A program made the translations under genes and the position numbers. A stretch of DNA of 64,000 bases from Luscinia megarhynchos (Eukaryota; Chordata; Aves; Passeriformes; Turdidae). Below, piece after piece: positions 26,951 through 43,786 of this stretch; position 1 is the stretch's first letter, and each line of letters begins with the position of its first letter. The DNA is taken from the NCBI GenBank assembly GCA_034336665.1, contig CM067570.1:15049502-15113501 (forward strand), read 5' to 3'. Under the pieces are notes generated by a model. That model ran no database searches and had not been told where the DNA came from. It saw nothing but the letters and a program-made list of their open reading frames with translations.

Positions 26951-29851
26951 CTGCAGGGGACAGAGGACACGGGGCTTCAGCACAGGTCCCCCTCCCCAGG
27001 CAGGACCTGTTCTGGGTGACTGGAGCACAGGTGCAGGGACAGAGGGGATCGTGCAGCCACAAAACCTCCTCCTCCCACTTTAATAGTGGCTCCTAATTAG
27101 TAAGGGCAAGTCGGCCTCAATGGCAGCAGGTCAAAAACAGTCGGGGGATGTCCCCACTGTCCCTCGGCCAGGGCACCCGCATTCCTGTGCCCTGAGTCCC
27201 CAGCACCTGCGTCAGCGGTCAGCCGCGGGCAGGGCACAGCCAGCGCTGACTCAGGCTGGGCGAGGACGCGACCTTTTCAGAAGGGATCTGACCTCCCTGG
27301 TCTTTGAAACCTGCCCGGACATTGCCAGGGAGGAAGGAGCAGCACCTCTGGCTGCTCTGTGGCTCCTGGTAGCACTACACTAGGAACAAATGGCATCACC
27401 CTGCCGACTGCCTGGGGTGGTAACACAGGGTCTGATCCTCATCACAATGACGCAGACCTACTGCTCCCCCCGTTTCGGGTGTGTGCCCCACCCAGGAGCC
27501 GCATGTGTCACACAGAGGCTCCAGAACGCCTGAGTCCCCTCTCAGGAGAGGGGAATGACACCCACGTCACCTCTACAGGAGATGGACTCTTCCCCTGGGA
27601 GTGGATTGGGACCCCCCTGGGGCTGAGCTGCTCTCCTCGGCCACAGCAGGCCCCCTCACAGAGCCCCCAGCAGCCGTGAGCAGGCAGCCCGGGCTCAGGG
27701 CCAGATGGACTCGGTCCCAGCAGGAGGAGGAGAAGGAAAGCAGGATCTCCAAGGCCAGGAAAACAACAGCGTTGCCAGCAGACAGTGCCAGGCCTTTACC
27801 ACGTCCCACCCCCTCAGCACTGGCACCACAGACCCCAGGAAGGTGCCAGGACCCCCCACAACCCTCCTGCCCGCAGCCGTGATGTGATCTTGGGACCATC
27901 CCAGGGAAGGAACCAGGATGTGATCCTAACCAGGACCAGGCTGGGAGGGGACTGGGCACTTCCTCCTGTGTGACATCAGTGCTTCCCACAGCCAGGCTGG
28001 ACAGGCAGCAATGCCGACGGCACACCCATGCCAGCCATGCCGGGCTGGAAGCAGCAGTTCCGTGTCAGTCCCTCCTGCCATTCAACTGTGCCAGCCACGG
28101 CAGAACTGCCACAGTCACACTGCCCTTCACCATCACGATGACGACAGCACCAAAAATAAACAACCAGCATGGCAGTGACCACAGAGATAGGAAGTTTACT
28201 TTCTATGTGTGGAAGTTCACTGCGGCTTCCCAGAAAGCACACGGTACTCTCTGATACCAAGGGACCAGGGGAGGGCCCCAAAATAGGACCTTGACCCTAG
28301 GAAAGCCTCTGTGACTGACACTCAAGTTACAGGGGAGCCAGAGTCCCCAGGAGGGAGCCCAGGTGTCTGGGGAAAGCAGGGTGTATCTGGCCAGCACAAG
28401 ACCAGCAGCAGGGTCCTACCCTATGCCCATGACCAGCACCTTAGACTGCTCCAGCCCCTCCTGTTCCCTCCCCATTGGGGTAGCCTTGGGCACAAGGAAG
28501 GAACCAGCCTGACGGGTCCCAGCAGCTGCCACACCCAGGGAAGCAGGCAGCTGAACCCTCCTAGACCCATGGCACTGCACAGTCCCAAAACCGAGGTCAC
28601 CAGCTAGATGGTAGATGGCAACCCGGGGCCGGCTCAGTGGCCCCAGCATGACATGGTCCCTGGGGACAGGGTGCTACTCTGCACTGGCACCGTGACTCAG
28701 CACAGATAAGGCATATCTGGCAGGCACATGGGGCACAGAAAACCATCACCCGTTTCACAATCCTATGGGTAGCACAGGGTTCTGTCCCCACCATCCACCC
28801 AGGCATTCCTGCCAGGCTCTGGCCTCTGCCACCAGCTCCACAGGTTCCCGGGGGCAACACAACCATCTTAGGAGGGGATCATGGTTTGGAATGGGGGACA
28901 GAGCTCCCCACACTCAGGCTGCCTGAGAAAGCATCTCATTCTTGAAGAACCTGGAAGCTCCCACCAGTACAGCACTGGTCAGTACAACACACCCTAATAA
29001 GGCACAGCACAGAGTGGCACAGAGTGGCACAGCCTGGCATGGCATAGCACAGCCTGGTACAGTACAACAGGACACAGCTGCCTCCTGCAGCACAGCACGG
29101 CTCAGTAAAGCACAACTCAACACAGCACAGCACAACTTGTCCCTGGCCCGGCCCAGCCCTGCTCAGCTCACAGGAGCGGGTCAGCACGACCCACCCAGTC
29201 CAGGTTTCCCCGCTGCCCCACATCGCTCACATACGACACAAGTTTGCTGGGGTTCAGCATCACCGCTCCCACATCCCTGGCCCTCTGCAAGCGCTGTCCC
29301 GGGGACACAGACATGGGACAGAGGTGTCCCGTGCCCCAGCCCCGGCACCCCTACACCTTGCCGGGCACAAACCCGCGCCCACCCCTCCCGAGACACCCCA
29401 CGGGGTCCCTGAGGACACCGTTCACAGAAAAGCCGCCGCCCTCCCACGAACCACCCCGCACCACGCCCCGATTCCCCGCCACGCCATCGCGGGTCCGGAA
29501 AACAGCACCAGCGACACGGAGGGACCCCGCGCGTAGCAGTCCTGTCCCCCCGTGTCCCTGCCCGCGGCACCGCGCTCCGTCCCCCTCCTCCGGACCCCAA
29601 CCCGGTGACGGGAGAGCGGGGGATCGCAGCGCGGCTGTTTAGCCACCGGCCGCCCACCCTCGCCCAGTCCCCGCCGGCCTCCGGGACGCTCCGGAGAGCG
29701 CTGGGACAGTCTCTCGCCGGCTGCCACACCGGGTCAGGGGGGTGAGGGGGCGAAGCGGGCGGAGAGGAGCCGAGAGAACGAGGAGGACGGCGGGGGACCG
29801 CCGGGGGCCTCGGGAACGGCGGGGGGCGCGGAGCGGGGCGGGTCAGCCTAC
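26951..29851 (-). other. TMBIM1: TMBIM1 intron 1
   Basis: Between the coding exon acceptor at 26950 and a likely noncoding exon whose donor (GTAGGC on the minus strand) is at 29851. No coding frame in it is recognised. It contains the CACAG-rich repeat at 28975-29135 and becomes CpG-rich from about 29.3 kb. The noncoding exon and its start are inferred from the donor and the CpG island. Confidence 0.6.
28975..29135. repeat. Degenerate CACAG/GCACAG-rich tandem repeat
   Basis: Short GCACAGC, GGCACAG and TACAGTACAA units recur with substitutions through this stretch, notably GCACAGAGTG twice in a row at about 29003-29028. The open frames across it are low-complexity artefacts. Confidence 0.7.
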
Positions 29852-30285
29852 CTGCTGCGCGCTGCTCCGCCGGGCTGCGGCCGCCACCAGCCGGGACGAG
29901 CCGGGACGGGTCGGACGGGGCGGGCAGACGGGGCGGGGGCAGCCACCGCCCACCGCGCCCCCCCGCGGCGGCTGCGCGCCCCGCGCCGGACGGCCGGTGA
30001 CCGGCAGCGGGGTGCGCTCTCCCGCCTGTTGCTCCCCGGGACGGGCCCGCTGCCCCTCGCCCGTCCCCCCGGGACTTCCTTCCCACCGGCTCTGACGTCA
30101 CTCAGGGACCCCCTTCCTCACGCAGTGACGTCACGGGGGGACACCCCTCCAGCGGCGGGGGGAATCCCTCCTCTCGGCGGGTGACGCCAGCGCTGTGCCG
30201 AGCGTGTGCCCCCCCCGGTGCCGGTGCGGCGGCGGCGGGGGCCGGCAGGGGGCGCGGCGGGCGGGCGGTGACGCCGGTTAGCGGC
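29852..30285. promoter_or_regulatory. Divergent CpG-island promoter of TMBIM1 and PNKD-long with two CRE palindromes
   Basis: The interval lies between the inferred TMBIM1 first exon (-) and the PNKD long-form start codon (+). It is CpG-rich and TATA-less. Two exact TGACGTCA palindromes occur at 30093-30100 and 30126-30133, 33 bases apart, with TGACGCC half-like sites near 30181 and 30268. CREB/ATF binding is inferred from the motif. Confidence 0.7.
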
Positions 30286-33200
30286 ATGGCCGCGGGGCCC
30301 GGCGGGGCGGCGGCGGCGGCGGCAGCGGCCGGGGCGCGCGGGCTCGGGGCCGCCTGCCTGCGCCTCCTCCGCCGCGCCCGCCGCGCCGCCGCCGCGCTCA
30401 TGGCCTTCGCCGCCCCGCTGCTCTTCCGCCTGGGGTGAGTGAGCGAGCGAGACAGGGAGCGAGCGGCCGCCGCGCCGGGACCCCCCGCGAGGAGGCGGCC
30501 ACGCCGCCCGCCTTTGTGCTGCCGCCGGGAGGGAGGGCCCACCATCCTTCGCTGCTAGTGCGGAGCCTGCGGCCGCGCCGGCACCGAGAGACCGCGCTGG
30601 GGCTCAGCCCGCTCCGCCGCGGCCGGGGATGGATCCGCTACCGGCTCCCTCCGCGCGGTGCCGGTCACCCTCCCGGGGGAGGAGCGCCTTCTCTCGGGTG
30701 TCACCGCTGACCTGCCCCGCTGCCCCGGCCGTGGTCAGGCTACCAGCTGCTGGCAGGAGCCCCTGCTCCCCGGTTTCGGGCTCCCACCGGCATAGACGCA
30801 GGGGACGCCCCCCTAGAGCAGGGATCGCTCCCGCTGTGCCATGGGGTGCCCTCGGCCGGGAATGGACTTTGCAGCCCGGGACTTTACGTGTCCGTCATTG
30901 CGCCATTCCCCAAACCGTCCCAAGTCGCTGCTGTGCAGACGGGGAGGTCCCTTCGGGCCCCGCAGCATGTTGTCTTTTGCACCCCCACATGCACGGAGGC
31001 ATTTCTTGCCTCCCTTTTCCTCGGCTCGTTCTCTTCCCTGATTCCCCGGACCATAGCAAGCTTTGGCATGTCCCCCCGGGAGCATGGGGAGGAACAGCCA
31101 GCGCCAGCCCCTCCTGGTGAGCGCCCCGCAGCAATGTCCCCCCAGTCCTTGCTGCTTGGGGAACCAGTCCTCCTTCACTATGCATCTGGGGTGTGGCGCG
31201 CACACACACCATCTCTAGGCTCCCGAATGAGAAAGTGGCCCTGTGTGCGTTGCCTGCGGGTTTCACAGCCTCGGCAGTAGCCCCCTTCCCAGGCGGGCTC
31301 CTTAGGGGAGCTGGGGTTTAATGCCTAGGGGTGTCTGCCTTCGCTAGGTACAGCCTGTACGCCCGCACACGCCTGGGCTACCTCTTCTACCAGCGGCAGC
31401 TGAGGAAGGCTCGGGAGCGGTACCCGCACGGCCACTCCGTGCCCCAGCCCTACTGCTTCCCTGGTGAGTCCTGGCGAGCCCTCCCTCAGCACGGCCCTGC
31501 AGTGCCCCCAGCACTGGCACTTGGGGTGGGGAGGGGTTGCCATCACCGAATTGCCTGAAGCATGTTTAACTAAGAATTTGATGTAAGGTGTGGGGAGTTT
31601 GGCCTGGACTCCTCCTTTTCCAGCTGGGGGTTAATGTCCTGATTCTGTCTGTTCCCCCCCAGGGTTGAAAATCCTGCCCATTCCCGTGCTCTCCAACAAC
31701 TACAGCTACCTGGTCATCGACACTGGCTCCAGCCAAGCGGCCGTCATCGACCCCTCTGACCCGCTGGCTGTACAGGTGAGACCCCACCAGCACTCTGACC
31801 TGGTGTTCGGCTGTCTCCAGGTGAGGGGGTGGCATGTCTCTGTATTTTGGGGTTAGAGGGGAGCAAATCTGCCCCTAATCTGCAGCCCTTAGTGCCCAAG
31901 GCAAGACTGGAGCATGACAGGGGAGCAGGGGGAGACAGGGTTTGACAGGGAGACAGCAGGAGAGGACACACTCTAACCTGCTTTTAGCCAGGGCTGTCCA
32001 GATGTGAGGAGCCTGGGGAGGCTGCAAGCAGGAAAACAGAACAGTAAAGGTGGATTTAATGCAGAAACCCGAGCTGGCTCGATTTCTGGTAGCTGGGTTC
32101 TCTGTGCCCTCCAATCTCTCTGTCCATATTTCCTTCCCGTTGCCAGGCTGCCATTGAGGAAGAGGGGGTGATGCTGGAGGCCATATTCTGCACACACAAA
32201 CACTGGTAAGGGACAAGAGGTGGCCCTGGAAGGCTTGGTAGCTGCTGTGAAGGTTGCCCCACCTCAGGTGACCCCCAGCCCTGCCCCATTTAATGGGGGG
32301 AGTAGGGGGGATACATTTAGGGTCTGTCTGCAGGGACCACAGCGGAGGGAACTGGGAGCTCTGCCAGAAGCACAACTGCAGGGTGTATGGCAGCGCTCTC
32401 GACGCCATCCCACAGCTCACCCAGTAAGTCCTGCGCCCCCCTGGTGCCCCTGTTAATCTGGGGAAGGGGCTTCATTCCCACCCACCACTGTCTGTGGCAC
32501 TCACCCACCAGTCCATCCCCCAGTACCATGCTGGGCAGAGTCCTGGCATGCTCCTGTGTGGGAAGGGTTGCCTGGGGAGGTGCGTATTTTGAGGTGCTGG
32601 GGTTGGGGGAGCCCCCTGACAGTGCCCCCTGTGCCCTGCCCAGCCCACTTGCAGACAGGGAGAAGGTGAGCGTGGGCTGCCTGACCTTCGAGGCGCTGGC
32701 CACGCCCGGCCACACTGTGGGCCACATGGTGTACGTGCTGGACGGGGGCCCCTTCGGCAGCCCCCCCTGCCTCTTCTCCGGGGACCTGCTCTTCCTTGCT
32801 GGCTGTGGTGAGTGCACCCGGCCCCAGACAGGGGGCTGGGGTGCTGGGGGCTATCCCACCCTGGGATGGGCTGTGGGGTACCCCCCAGGCTGCCCCATGA
32901 CAGGGGGTTGTGTGGGGGTCCAGGCAGGCCGTTTGAGGGCTCCCCTGAGACCATGCTCGCCTCCCTGGACCTGGCCATGAGCTTGGGCGAGGACACGCTG
33001 CTTTGGCCGGGTGAGTGTCCCCAACAGCAGGGCAGAGATGCTGCTGTCCCCCTCGTCCCCTCTGCCAAGGTGGAGGGCTGGGTGGGGGTGGTGCTAAGGG
33101 CTGCCTGCCGGGCTCCACAGGCCATGAATACGCCCTGGAGTGCCTGACCTTCGCCAGCCTCCTGGAGCTGGACAATGCCGCTCTGGAGCAGAAGCTGCAG

Positions 33201-33572
33201 TGGGCAGTGCAGCAACGCCAGGAGAAGAGGAGCACGGTGAGGCAGGGGGTCTCTGGGTGCAGCACCCACAGCCCCTCAGGGGGTTCCCTTGGCAGGGATG
33301 CTGCACCCCAACACCCTCTTGCGTAGGGCAGGGGGTGCTGGGGGCATTCCCAGCTCCCTGCCGGGGGTGGCAGGGGAGCTGAGCAGCTGCCCCCACAGTG
33401 CCCCTCCACGCTGGGGGAAGAGCAGACCTACAACCCCTTCCTGCGGACCCACCGGCCGGAGCTGCAGGAGGCGCTGGGACTGTGGCAGGCCAGGGGGGAG
33501 GCCCCCGACGCCTTCCGTGCCCGTGTCCTCAAGGAGGTGCGGAGGCGCAAGGACCTCTACCAAGCCACCTAG
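30286..33572 (+). CDS. PNKD: PNKD long isoform (MR-1L), metallo-beta-lactamase/glyoxalase-II-like hydrolase
   Basis: The brain-type form of the protein mutated in human paroxysmal nonkinesigenic dyskinesia, with a glyoxalase II-like fold; its physiological substrate is not settled. Exons: 30286-30434, 31348-31463, 31663-31775, 32147-32205, 32334-32423, 32644-32807, 32924-33010, 33121-33236, 33399-33572. The frame closes at 355 codons plus TAG (human 385). The first exon encodes an Ala-rich, then Arg-rich and hydrophobic N-terminus with eight consecutive alanines from a GCG run. Metal ligands are all present: H143, H145, D147 and H148 in THKHWDH, H199 in TPGHT, D223 in FSGDLLF and H261 in WPGHEY. 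Exon 1 ends in phase 2 like exon 2 of the short form. The C-terminus is shorter than in human. Confidence 0.95.
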
Positions 33573-34089
33573 ATCCTCCCCCACTCCCTGGATCCCCCCT
33601 TTCCACAGGGCCGGGCGATGCTTGGGCACAGGGGACCCGAGACCGTGTGGGTTTTTTTGCTGTGAATCTCCCTCCTGGGGTGCAGGGCTGGGGGAGGGGG
33701 AAGAGTGGACACCCCCTTAAGTGGGCACCCCATAAATGAGCCCTGCCTTTGTTCCCTCGAACTTGGGGGTCACCAGCTATCATGTAGAAGCACCTCAGTC
33801 CCCTCTCGGGGGATTTGTAGCCCCCCACCTCACTGCTGGGGCTATAGAAATGGCACCAAGGGCTTTTCCTACAATCCTCTCCCACCCCCTCTTTTTTCTG
33901 GGTGTCTCCAATTTCTCCTCCACCACCACCACCACCACTCAGCTCCCTCCCCTTAAGCCCCCCAGTGTTGTGCATCTCCTTTGTGGGGGCTGGGATGGAG
34001 CCAGCAAGGGGAGGCGGGCTGGCAGTACTACCTCCAGGCACGGGGCTCCTCTCCAGCACCCCATCCTTGAGCCGGAGCCCCCTGCACGT

Positions 34090-34106
34090 ACACACACACA
34101 CACACT
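34090..34106. repeat. (CA)n microsatellite in PNKD 3' UTR
   Basis: A short CA dinucleotide run within the inferred PNKD 3' UTR. Confidence 0.8.
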
Positions 34107-34183
34107 GGGACGGGGCCATAGGGTCGCACTGCTGGCGTGTGGGGGTGCTGCTTCCCTGGGGATCGGAGCCACAATCACCCCCA

Positions 34184-34189
34184 AATAAA
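34184..34189 (+). promoter_or_regulatory. PNKD: Polyadenylation signal of PNKD-long
   Basis: AATAAA about 610 bases after the stop, in a CCAAATAAAAGACTGG context. It lies only about 310 bases before the CATIP start codon. Confidence 0.85.
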
Positions 34190-34495
34190 AGACTGGATCG
34201 ATTTTACACCTGTTGGTCCCTTTCGCGGCGGGGCGGGGCGCGGCTCCTTTAAGAGGTGCGGCCAGGGCGTTGCCGGGGGGACGGGGACGCGTCGGTGGCA
34301 CCGGGGACGCGTCGGGGGCACCGGGGCCGGTCCGGCAGGGCGGCGACCCGGGGCGCGACACGGGCTGCCCCGGAGGCGGGGCGGGTGTCACTGCCCCTGC
34401 GTGGGAGCGTCCCGCGTGTCGGGGCAGCCACGCCACCCCTGTCCGGAGGGTCCGGCAGCAGAGCCCCTCCCGAGAGCCCGCAGGGGACCCCGGCC
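34190..34495 (+). promoter_or_regulatory. CATIP: CATIP promoter region with 20-bp tandem repeat
   Basis: This compact interval must hold the PNKD 3' end and the CATIP promoter. It is CpG-rich. A 20-base unit containing GGGGACGCGTCGG is repeated at 34282-34301 and 34302-34321 with one difference. A GTTGCC half-site resembling part of an RFX X-box, typical of ciliary genes, is at 34269-34274; no full X-box was seen. TSS position is unknown. Confidence 0.55.
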
Positions 34496-36906
34496 ATGGC
34501 GGACACCGCTGCCGAGTTCCTGAGCCTCATCGGTGCGTGCCCCTCCAGCCTCCCCCTGCCCCGGTGCGAGCTGGGGAGACACCGGGTCCGGCAGTGGGGG
34601 GTGGATAGGGAGAATCGAGCGGGATAAATGCCTGCAGCCTGCAGGGGAGGGAATGGCGACAGCCACCCCGCGAGGGAGTGACCCGAGCGACCATCTCCTC
34701 GCGGTCACTGTCCCTCTGTGCTGGGGTCGCCATCCCTCTGTGCAGGGCTGCAGGAGCTGGAGTGGTGCCTGTTTGCTGAGAGGCTGGCGGTGGTGGCCGT
34801 GGGGGCCTCACCAAGGGACAAGGAAGAGGGCCAGTGGTGGATGGCAGCCCAGTGGGCACCCTACCAGCGGGAAGATGAGCCGGTGCAGAGCTGCATCCTG
34901 GTGCAAACCAGGTTCCGAGGCAAGAAGGATGGTGTGCCTGCCTCCAGCACCCTCAAAGGTGAGCCAGGGGTGGATCTGGGGGGTTCCTTCCTCCTCAGGG
35001 CTGGAACATCCCTGTCCAGCGGCCCCCAGGGCTGGGAATGGGGACAGTGCTTTGGTCTTCCAGCCTATGTGACCTGGCAGCTGGAGACCCTGGAGCAGGA
35101 GGAGAAGGAGAGCCTTGAGGTGACTGATATGGTGGTGTCCCCTTCCCTGTGTCCCACCCACTGCCCTGGGCTGTGCCCTGCAATGGTCCCTCCTGGGGAT
35201 GTGCCCCTTAAAGGCTACTGTGAGTAGTCTGGCATCCCTTGTCATGCTTAGACTCCAGCTCTGCCCCACCAGCCTGGTCCCCATCCCCTCCTCTGGGTGG
35301 CAGCTGGGGAGTTTCCCACAATGCATCTGGTGTGGTACCCAAGTGACAAGGGTGCTGGGCAGTGCCACCTCAGAGGAGGGGGTGCCCTGGCTCTACCCTC
35401 CCACCCCTTCTGCAGCTCACACCACACCCCACGGAGAAGATGACCCACATTGTGAGCCACGAGCACGGGATGACTGTCTGGAAGACCCTGCAGGAGGGAG
35501 AGGTGAGACTGAGGGCAGGGTCACATCCTGGGAGGGGGCAGCCCAGCCGGCCTGTCTCACCCCCAGGCTCTGGGGATGCTGGAGCTGTGGCTGTCCATGA
35601 GGTGGCCAGGTCTCTCTGCAGGCAGAGCCGCAGTGCCAGAGCTTCTCCTACAGCCGGGCCAGGCTGCAGGGGGTGCTGCTGGAGGGCGCCAGCCTGCTGC
35701 TGCTGCGGCTGCTGGCACGCCGGCAGACAATGCCCCCCGGCCTTGTCTTCCCAGCCATGGACACCGAGGGCGACCTCTGCACCTCCAGCTATGTGAGCAG
35801 CCAGCCAGGGGGGCCCGTGGTGGGGAGGGGTCTGGGTCAGGCTGGGGATGCCGGGGGGATGTGGGAAGCGGGAGTGGGAGCGGGCAGGATGTGGCTGGCA
35901 GCATGGGGGGAGACATGGGGGTGGCACCTGGGGGCAGGGGTGGCTCTGAGACGTGGCTGAGCCCTCCCTGGCTGTTCCCAGTCTGCCCTGGGCATCCAGC
36001 AGCAGGCAGTGGGCTCAGCAGAGACAGAGGTGTTTGTGATCCAGCGAGCCGTGCACAGCAGCACAGGCGCCTCCACTGTGTGGCACAGCAGCTTCCTCCC
36101 CAACGGGTGAGGCTCTGCTCAGAGACACCCCAGCCCGGCCAGCCTGGTGGCACCCAGCATGGCAGGTCAAGGGCTCTTCCCCTCAGGCGTTTGGCCCAGC
36201 TGATGCAGATTGGCTCCCCAGTGCTGATGGTTCTACAGGATGAGTCCATCCTCAGCAAGTCAGGTACTGAGCAGGGGAGGCTTGTGCTCCCCAGCACAGG
36301 CAGCCTCTGCCTGCTGTCTGGAATTCAAGGGAGAACACCCTGCCCTGCTTTTCTGCTGCCAGGTAAGTTCAAACCCCAGCTCCCGTTCCCCAAAGATCAC
36401 CTGGACTGGGAGGAGGACATCGAGCTCTTCTCCTGTTTTCTGGACAGGAAGGTAAGATGGGTGGGCATGGAGACAAGGGGACATGGGGCTGTGCCAGTCT
36501 TCAGCAGGGTCTCCCCTGAAGGCACATTGAGGGGGCAGGCTGACCAACATCCTTCCTCACACCTTCTTACGTGTGGGCAAGGACCCAGGCTCCTGTCCCT
36601 CTCAGCCTGGCACAGTACCCCGGGGGGAAATATGTGTTCATGCCCACCTCACTCACCCTGTCCACCCCACTGCAGGATGAGCTGCAACTATCCCATGCTG
36701 CCTACCTCCAACAGCACCCCGAGGTCCGGGCACTGCTGTCTGACTTCCTCCAGGCTTTGCTCCTCCAGAAGCCACATGACCCCATCTCCTTTGCTGCAGA
36801 ATTCTTTGCCCACCAGCTGCCCATTGGGACCCCCTTTGCCTCCACTGGGACTGCCATCCCCCTCCCCAACTCCTCACCTGGCCACCCTCCAGCTAATGGC
36901 AAATAA
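34496..36906 (+). CDS. CATIP: Ciliogenesis-associated TTC17-interacting protein
   Basis: CATIP (C2orf62) works with TTC17 in actin polymerisation and primary ciliogenesis. Exons: 34496-34532, 34746-34958, 35064-35119, 35416-35502, 35622-35792, 35982-36106, 36187-36263, 36363-36451, 36676-36906, all GT-AG. The frame closes at 361 codons plus TAA (human 387). Matches to the family include FLSLIGLQELEWCLFAERLA near the start, PAMDTEGDLC in the middle, LDWEEDIELFSCFLDRK and the C-terminal ELQLSHAAYLQQHPEVRALL then SFAAEFFA. The region between residues 100 and 130 diverges more. The ATG is in good context in a CpG-rich first exon. The gene sits between PNKD and SLC11A1 as in mammals. The stop codon lies inside the polyadenylation hexamer. 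Confidence 0.93.
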
Positions 36907-36907
36907 A
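36902..36907 (+). promoter_or_regulatory. CATIP: Polyadenylation signal overlapping the CATIP stop codon
   Basis: AATAAA begins within the last sense codon (AAA) and contains the TAA stop at 36904-36906. Cleavage 10-30 bases downstream would leave a 3' UTR of about 10-30 bases. No other canonical hexamer was noticed before SLC11A1. Confidence 0.75.
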
Positions 36908-37559
36908 GCAGCCAGCACTGCCTGTCCAGTCTTGTTTGCTTTGGGGAAACTGAGGCTCGGGGAGGGAGCTGCTAAAGCCCCACCATGCCTTCTGGGTGGG
37001 ATCCTGCCCCCCTCCCAGCTGTTGTAGCCCTTGGTTAGGCTGGTGGGGCGTACAGTGGAGCAGGGCCAGGCTCACATCCCTGCACCTGCCACCACCCCAC
37101 GCTGCTGGGGGACACCCCTTGCCCACCTCCCTGTGGGACACAGCCTGGCTGGCAGAAGGGTACCCCAGAAGGGCACCCATGGGAGCACCTGGGCTGCTTC
37201 CCCTTCCACCTCCACAGCCACGAGGGTCCTGGGGATGGGGTGCCCCACTTTTGCACAGCACAGCAACAGTGGCACCCCATCTTTGGCACCCTGCACCCGA
37301 GTGTGATGTGGGCATGCTGTGTTACAGATCCTGCCTGCCTGGCGGAGCGCTTTCCCCGGCAGCTAAGGGTGCATTTTGATCTCCTTGCGCAACACGCGCC
37401 TGCTTCCTCCTGGCTCCCACTCCTATGGCATTTCCCCTACTCCCGTGGGGCCAGCCCTCCCTTCTCACTTGTGGGACACTGTCCCCTGTCCCCGCAGCCA
37501 CCCAGGCATGCGTTGGCATGTGATGGAAAGTGGCACGCAGGCACACTCCCACGCCTCGG
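36908..37559. other. CATIP-SLC11A1 intergenic region
   Basis: GC-rich DNA with overlapping long open frames on both strands, none resembling a known protein. I see no exon or clear repeat. Confidence 0.6.
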
Positions 37560-37814
37560 GGAGGGCGCCTCGTGTGTGCACGTGTGCGAGGCGAAGGAGA
37601 GGGAAGGGGCCTCCCGACACCGGGAGGAACCAAGACTGTGTTCACAGGGCAGGGAAGGAGCACTTCCTTCTCCTATCCTCCTCCTCTCCTCCTGGGTGGG
37701 GGGGGGAGGGTGGAATGACACAACTGCGGGGGATCCTTTAAAAGCCGGGCGGCAGGCACTGCACTCAGTGCTGAAATCAGGGAGCTCAGCACTGTGGCTG
37801 GGTCGGCTCCACCC
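37560..37814 (+). promoter_or_regulatory. SLC11A1: Probable SLC11A1 promoter and 5' UTR
   Basis: A TATA-like CTTTAAAAG lies at about 37736-37744, some 75 bases before the ATG, so transcription could start near 37770. Upstream are an E-box CACGTG at 37579-37584 and an ETS/PU.1-type ACTTCCT at 37662-37668. A short inverted repeat (GCACTG, four bases, CAGTGC) at 37756-37771 overlaps the likely start. Macrophage-type control is inferred from the motifs and the known expression of the family. Confidence 0.5.
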
Positions 37815-43416
<5,602 letters not shown>

Positions 43417-43728
43417 CAGATCCCATCCCTTATTATCCCCACGTCCCTGCCCAGCGCGGCCGCCTCACACGGGACACGGATTTGCTGCCACTCCGAGTCC
43501 GGAGATGTTTTAGCCAGGGATGCACGGCAGACCTCCCGCCAAGATCTTAGCGCTCAGCGCTTCTCCCCAGCCCCGAGGCCCGCCAGTTGCGGGGCGCTGC
43601 TCCGGGCTCGATGCGAGGGGAGTGGGACAGCAGCGGGAGCTTCTCCCAGCCCTCGGCACAGACGCTTCGGTGAACGAGCCGCGGCGGCGACTTCCCCTGC
43701 TCATTATCGCCAGGAACCGCCGGCCCCC

Positions 43729-43786
43729 GGGACCGCTAATTAGCGCTGGGGACCGCTAATTACGGCGGGGTCCGCTAACCACCGCC
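43729..43786. repeat. Three ~20-bp tandem units with TAATTA cores
   Basis: Units start at 43729, 43749 and 43768 with GGGACCGCTAAT, GGGACCGCTAAT and GGGTCCGCTAAC. The first two carry TAATTA, a homeodomain-type core. Confidence 0.8.

Noticed and set aside
28942..29412. 156-codon frame over the CACAG-rich repeat
   Set aside because: Its repeated Thr/Ala/Gln pattern comes from the degenerate tandem repeat, not from a protein.
29181..30101. 306-codon minus-strand frame over the TMBIM1 first-exon region
   Set aside because: Low-complexity Pro/Arg/Gly composition within the CpG island, crossing an inferred splice donor and noncoding exon. No recognisable domain.
35576..37027. 483-codon plus-strand frame across CATIP exons and introns
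   Set aside because: It runs out of frame through several CATIP exons with clear GT-AG borders. The conserved CATIP protein uses other frames in most exons, so this is a GC-driven shadow.
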